Shown here: positions 63,145 through 64,000 of the stretch, in pieces
Layout: every line of letters begins with the position of its first letter
Numbering within the stretch: position 1 is the stretch's first letter
NCBI RefSeq assembly: GCF_013626205.1
Contig: NZ_QHJE01000001.1
Span: forward strand, 1,488,001 to 1,552,000
Length of the DNA: 64,000 nt
Direction of reading: 5' to 3'
DNA from: Hyphomicrobium methylovorum
GTDB lineage: Bacteria > Pseudomonadota > Alphaproteobacteria > Rhizobiales > Hyphomicrobiaceae
Position numbers and translations under genes: made by a program
Notes under the pieces: generated by a model
The model's input: the letters and a program-made list of their open reading frames with translations, nothing else
Database searches by the model: none
What the model was told of the DNA's origin: nothing

Positions 63145-64000
63145 TCAGGTCAACGCCGCAACCATAGCGCGACCCAGGCTGGTGCCGCTTTCGAACGCAT
63201 CTTCCGCGGTCGCGCCTCGGCACCAGTCACCGGCCACGCCTGCGTTCTGATCCTTCGCAAAGAGATGCGATTGGCCGAGTGCCGAGGTGGTCAACCCGTC
63301 TCGCCAGAGATGAGCGATCATATGCGACGGCCGCAGAGGCGCTAGCGAGAGTGCGTCGCACGCGTCGGCCCATAATTCTTCCGCGGCCGCCTGCGGGTCG
63401 AGGTGTCTCGCGCCCTCGTTCCATTGCGCCGATCCGAGGATGACCATCGCGTCGCCGCGCGGGTTGCGACCCGGCTTCGTGTTGTCACGCGTGAGCCAGC
63501 GGATGGATTTGGAGACGTTATGCATGACGTCGATCGGCGGCATCACGTGGTTCTGCGTTGCGATCATCAGTGTCCAGCACGGCTCCATGCGCACACTGGC
63601 AAGCGCATCCGAAAGGACGGGAACGTGCACGAGGAGACGCGCCGTTTCATTTGCCGGAACGGTTACGGCGACGGCTTGAAACGGCCCCGCCGAACTCTCA
63701 TCGTCAAACCAAAGATGCCAATCCTTGCCTCTTCGCTCCAATTGTCTGACGCGGCGCCCGGTGGTGATGCGCATACCTTCCGCCAGAGGACGCAGAAGCG
63801 AGGCCATGCCCGGTGTTCCGACGATCCATGGGGACGATTCCGGCGCGCCATTACTTTGCGTTTCGCCTTGTTCGACGCGCGGAGACCAGCCCGCAGCGCA
63901 GCCGAGACCCGTGAGATCCGTCAACAGCTCGGAGAATTGAGGCGTGCGTGCCGAAACGTACTGAGCGCCGTGATCGAAGGTCAGGCTGTTCACCCGCATC
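63145..64000 (-). CDS. FAD-dependent amine oxidase-like (renalase-type) oxidoreductase, partial
   Basis: The N-terminus is outside the window. The visible 285 residues are the central and C-terminal parts of a flavin monooxygenase/amine-oxidase fold: LTFDHGAQYVSARTPQFSEL, then WIVGTPGMASLLRPLAEGMR, AVAVTVPANETARLLV and the C-terminal FAD segment AGVAGDWCRGATAEDAFESG. This closely resembles the renalase-like COG3380 group. The Rossmann GxGxxG would lie just beyond 64000. Substrate not known. Confidence 0.88.
   Translation of the reverse strand, partial: MRVNSLTFDHGAQYVSARTPQFSELLTDLTGLGCAAGWSPRVEQGETQSNGAPESSPWIVGTPGMASLLRPLAEGMRITTGRRVRQLERRGKDWHLWFDDESSAGPFQAVAVTVPANETARLLVHVPVLSDALASVRMEPCWTLMIATQNHVMPPIDVMHNVSKSIRWLTRDNTKPGRNPRGDAMVILGSAQWNEGARHLDPQAAAEELWADACDALSLAPLRPSHMIAHLWRDGLTTSALGQSHLFAKDQNAGVAGDWCRGATAEDAFESGTSLGRAMVAALT

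Overview
The window looks like chromosome from an alphaproteobacterium of the Hyphomicrobiales, most like Hyphomicrobium or a close relative. This is inferred from the high-GC coding style, the sucCDAB/lpd, mdh, zapE and sdhCDAB neighbourhood, the rhizobial-type heme uptake set (HemP/HmuP, HmuTUV, HutX, IsdG-like monooxygenase, TonB, receptor) and a lysine/alanine-rich H1-like protein. Species cannot be fixed from the sequence alone.

Region by region: 1-564 is the 3' end of a KASIII-like gene. 690-11894 is a heme/iron region: two unknown small genes, hemP, hmuTUV, a heme monooxygenase behind a leader with a 6-codon ORF and an intrinsic terminator, hutX, a two-component system, TonB, a 53-codon ORF and the outer-membrane receptor. 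12536-18965 is an unusual cluster: two tandem 437-residue Mur-ligase-like paralogues with an atypical P-loop (Cys in place of the last Gly) and a C-terminal Cys cluster, a GT2 glycosyltransferase, a pyruvyl-transferase-like protein, a small ORF and a QueC-like PP-loop ATPase. 19413-20610 holds an Rrf2 regulator, probably leaderless, and a methyltransferase. 20659-25090 is nrdAB: the beta subunit has Phe where the radical Tyr should be and Glu in place of the first Asp ligand (class Ic type), and the operon is preceded by a cobalamin riboswitch and two NrdR-like boxes.

25117-33875 is accessory DNA: a broken citrate synthase tail, a phage terminase small subunit, two degraded IS1182-family copies, a gene pair of unknown function (the first 5'-truncated by an IS), then a cassette of methyltransferase, ArsR-rhodanese fusion, MFS transporter and secreted double-rhodanese. 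It ends at the 3' end of tRNA-Ala(CGC). 34172-46669 is housekeeping (yggT, yggU, folD, a 5'-truncated comM, gshB, priA, transaldolase, FAD oxidase, xerC, TraB/GumN, lpd). 46666-63044 is the TCA block: lpd, a VOC gene, sucB, sucA, sucD, sucC, mdh and sdhC-sdhD-sdhA-orf-sdhB, with a 2OG-Fe(II) oxygenase, zapE, a GNAT protein, an H1-like protein and a glyoxalase-fold protein between. The last gene, a renalase-like flavoprotein, runs off the right edge.

Two themes link the genes. In the heme region the receptor and TonB bring heme across the outer membrane, HmuTUV across the inner membrane, and HutX plus the monooxygenase carry and open it, with HemP and a leader attenuator as likely controls. 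In the TCA block, 2-oxoglutarate dehydrogenase, succinyl-CoA synthetase, succinate dehydrogenase and malate dehydrogenase sit within 18 kb. The best candidates for undescribed biology are the Mur-like/PP-loop cluster, the heme-monooxygenase leader, the doubly controlled class Ic nrdAB and the IS-damaged gene pair at 27340-28728. All homology calls were made by eye from sequence motifs, without database searches.
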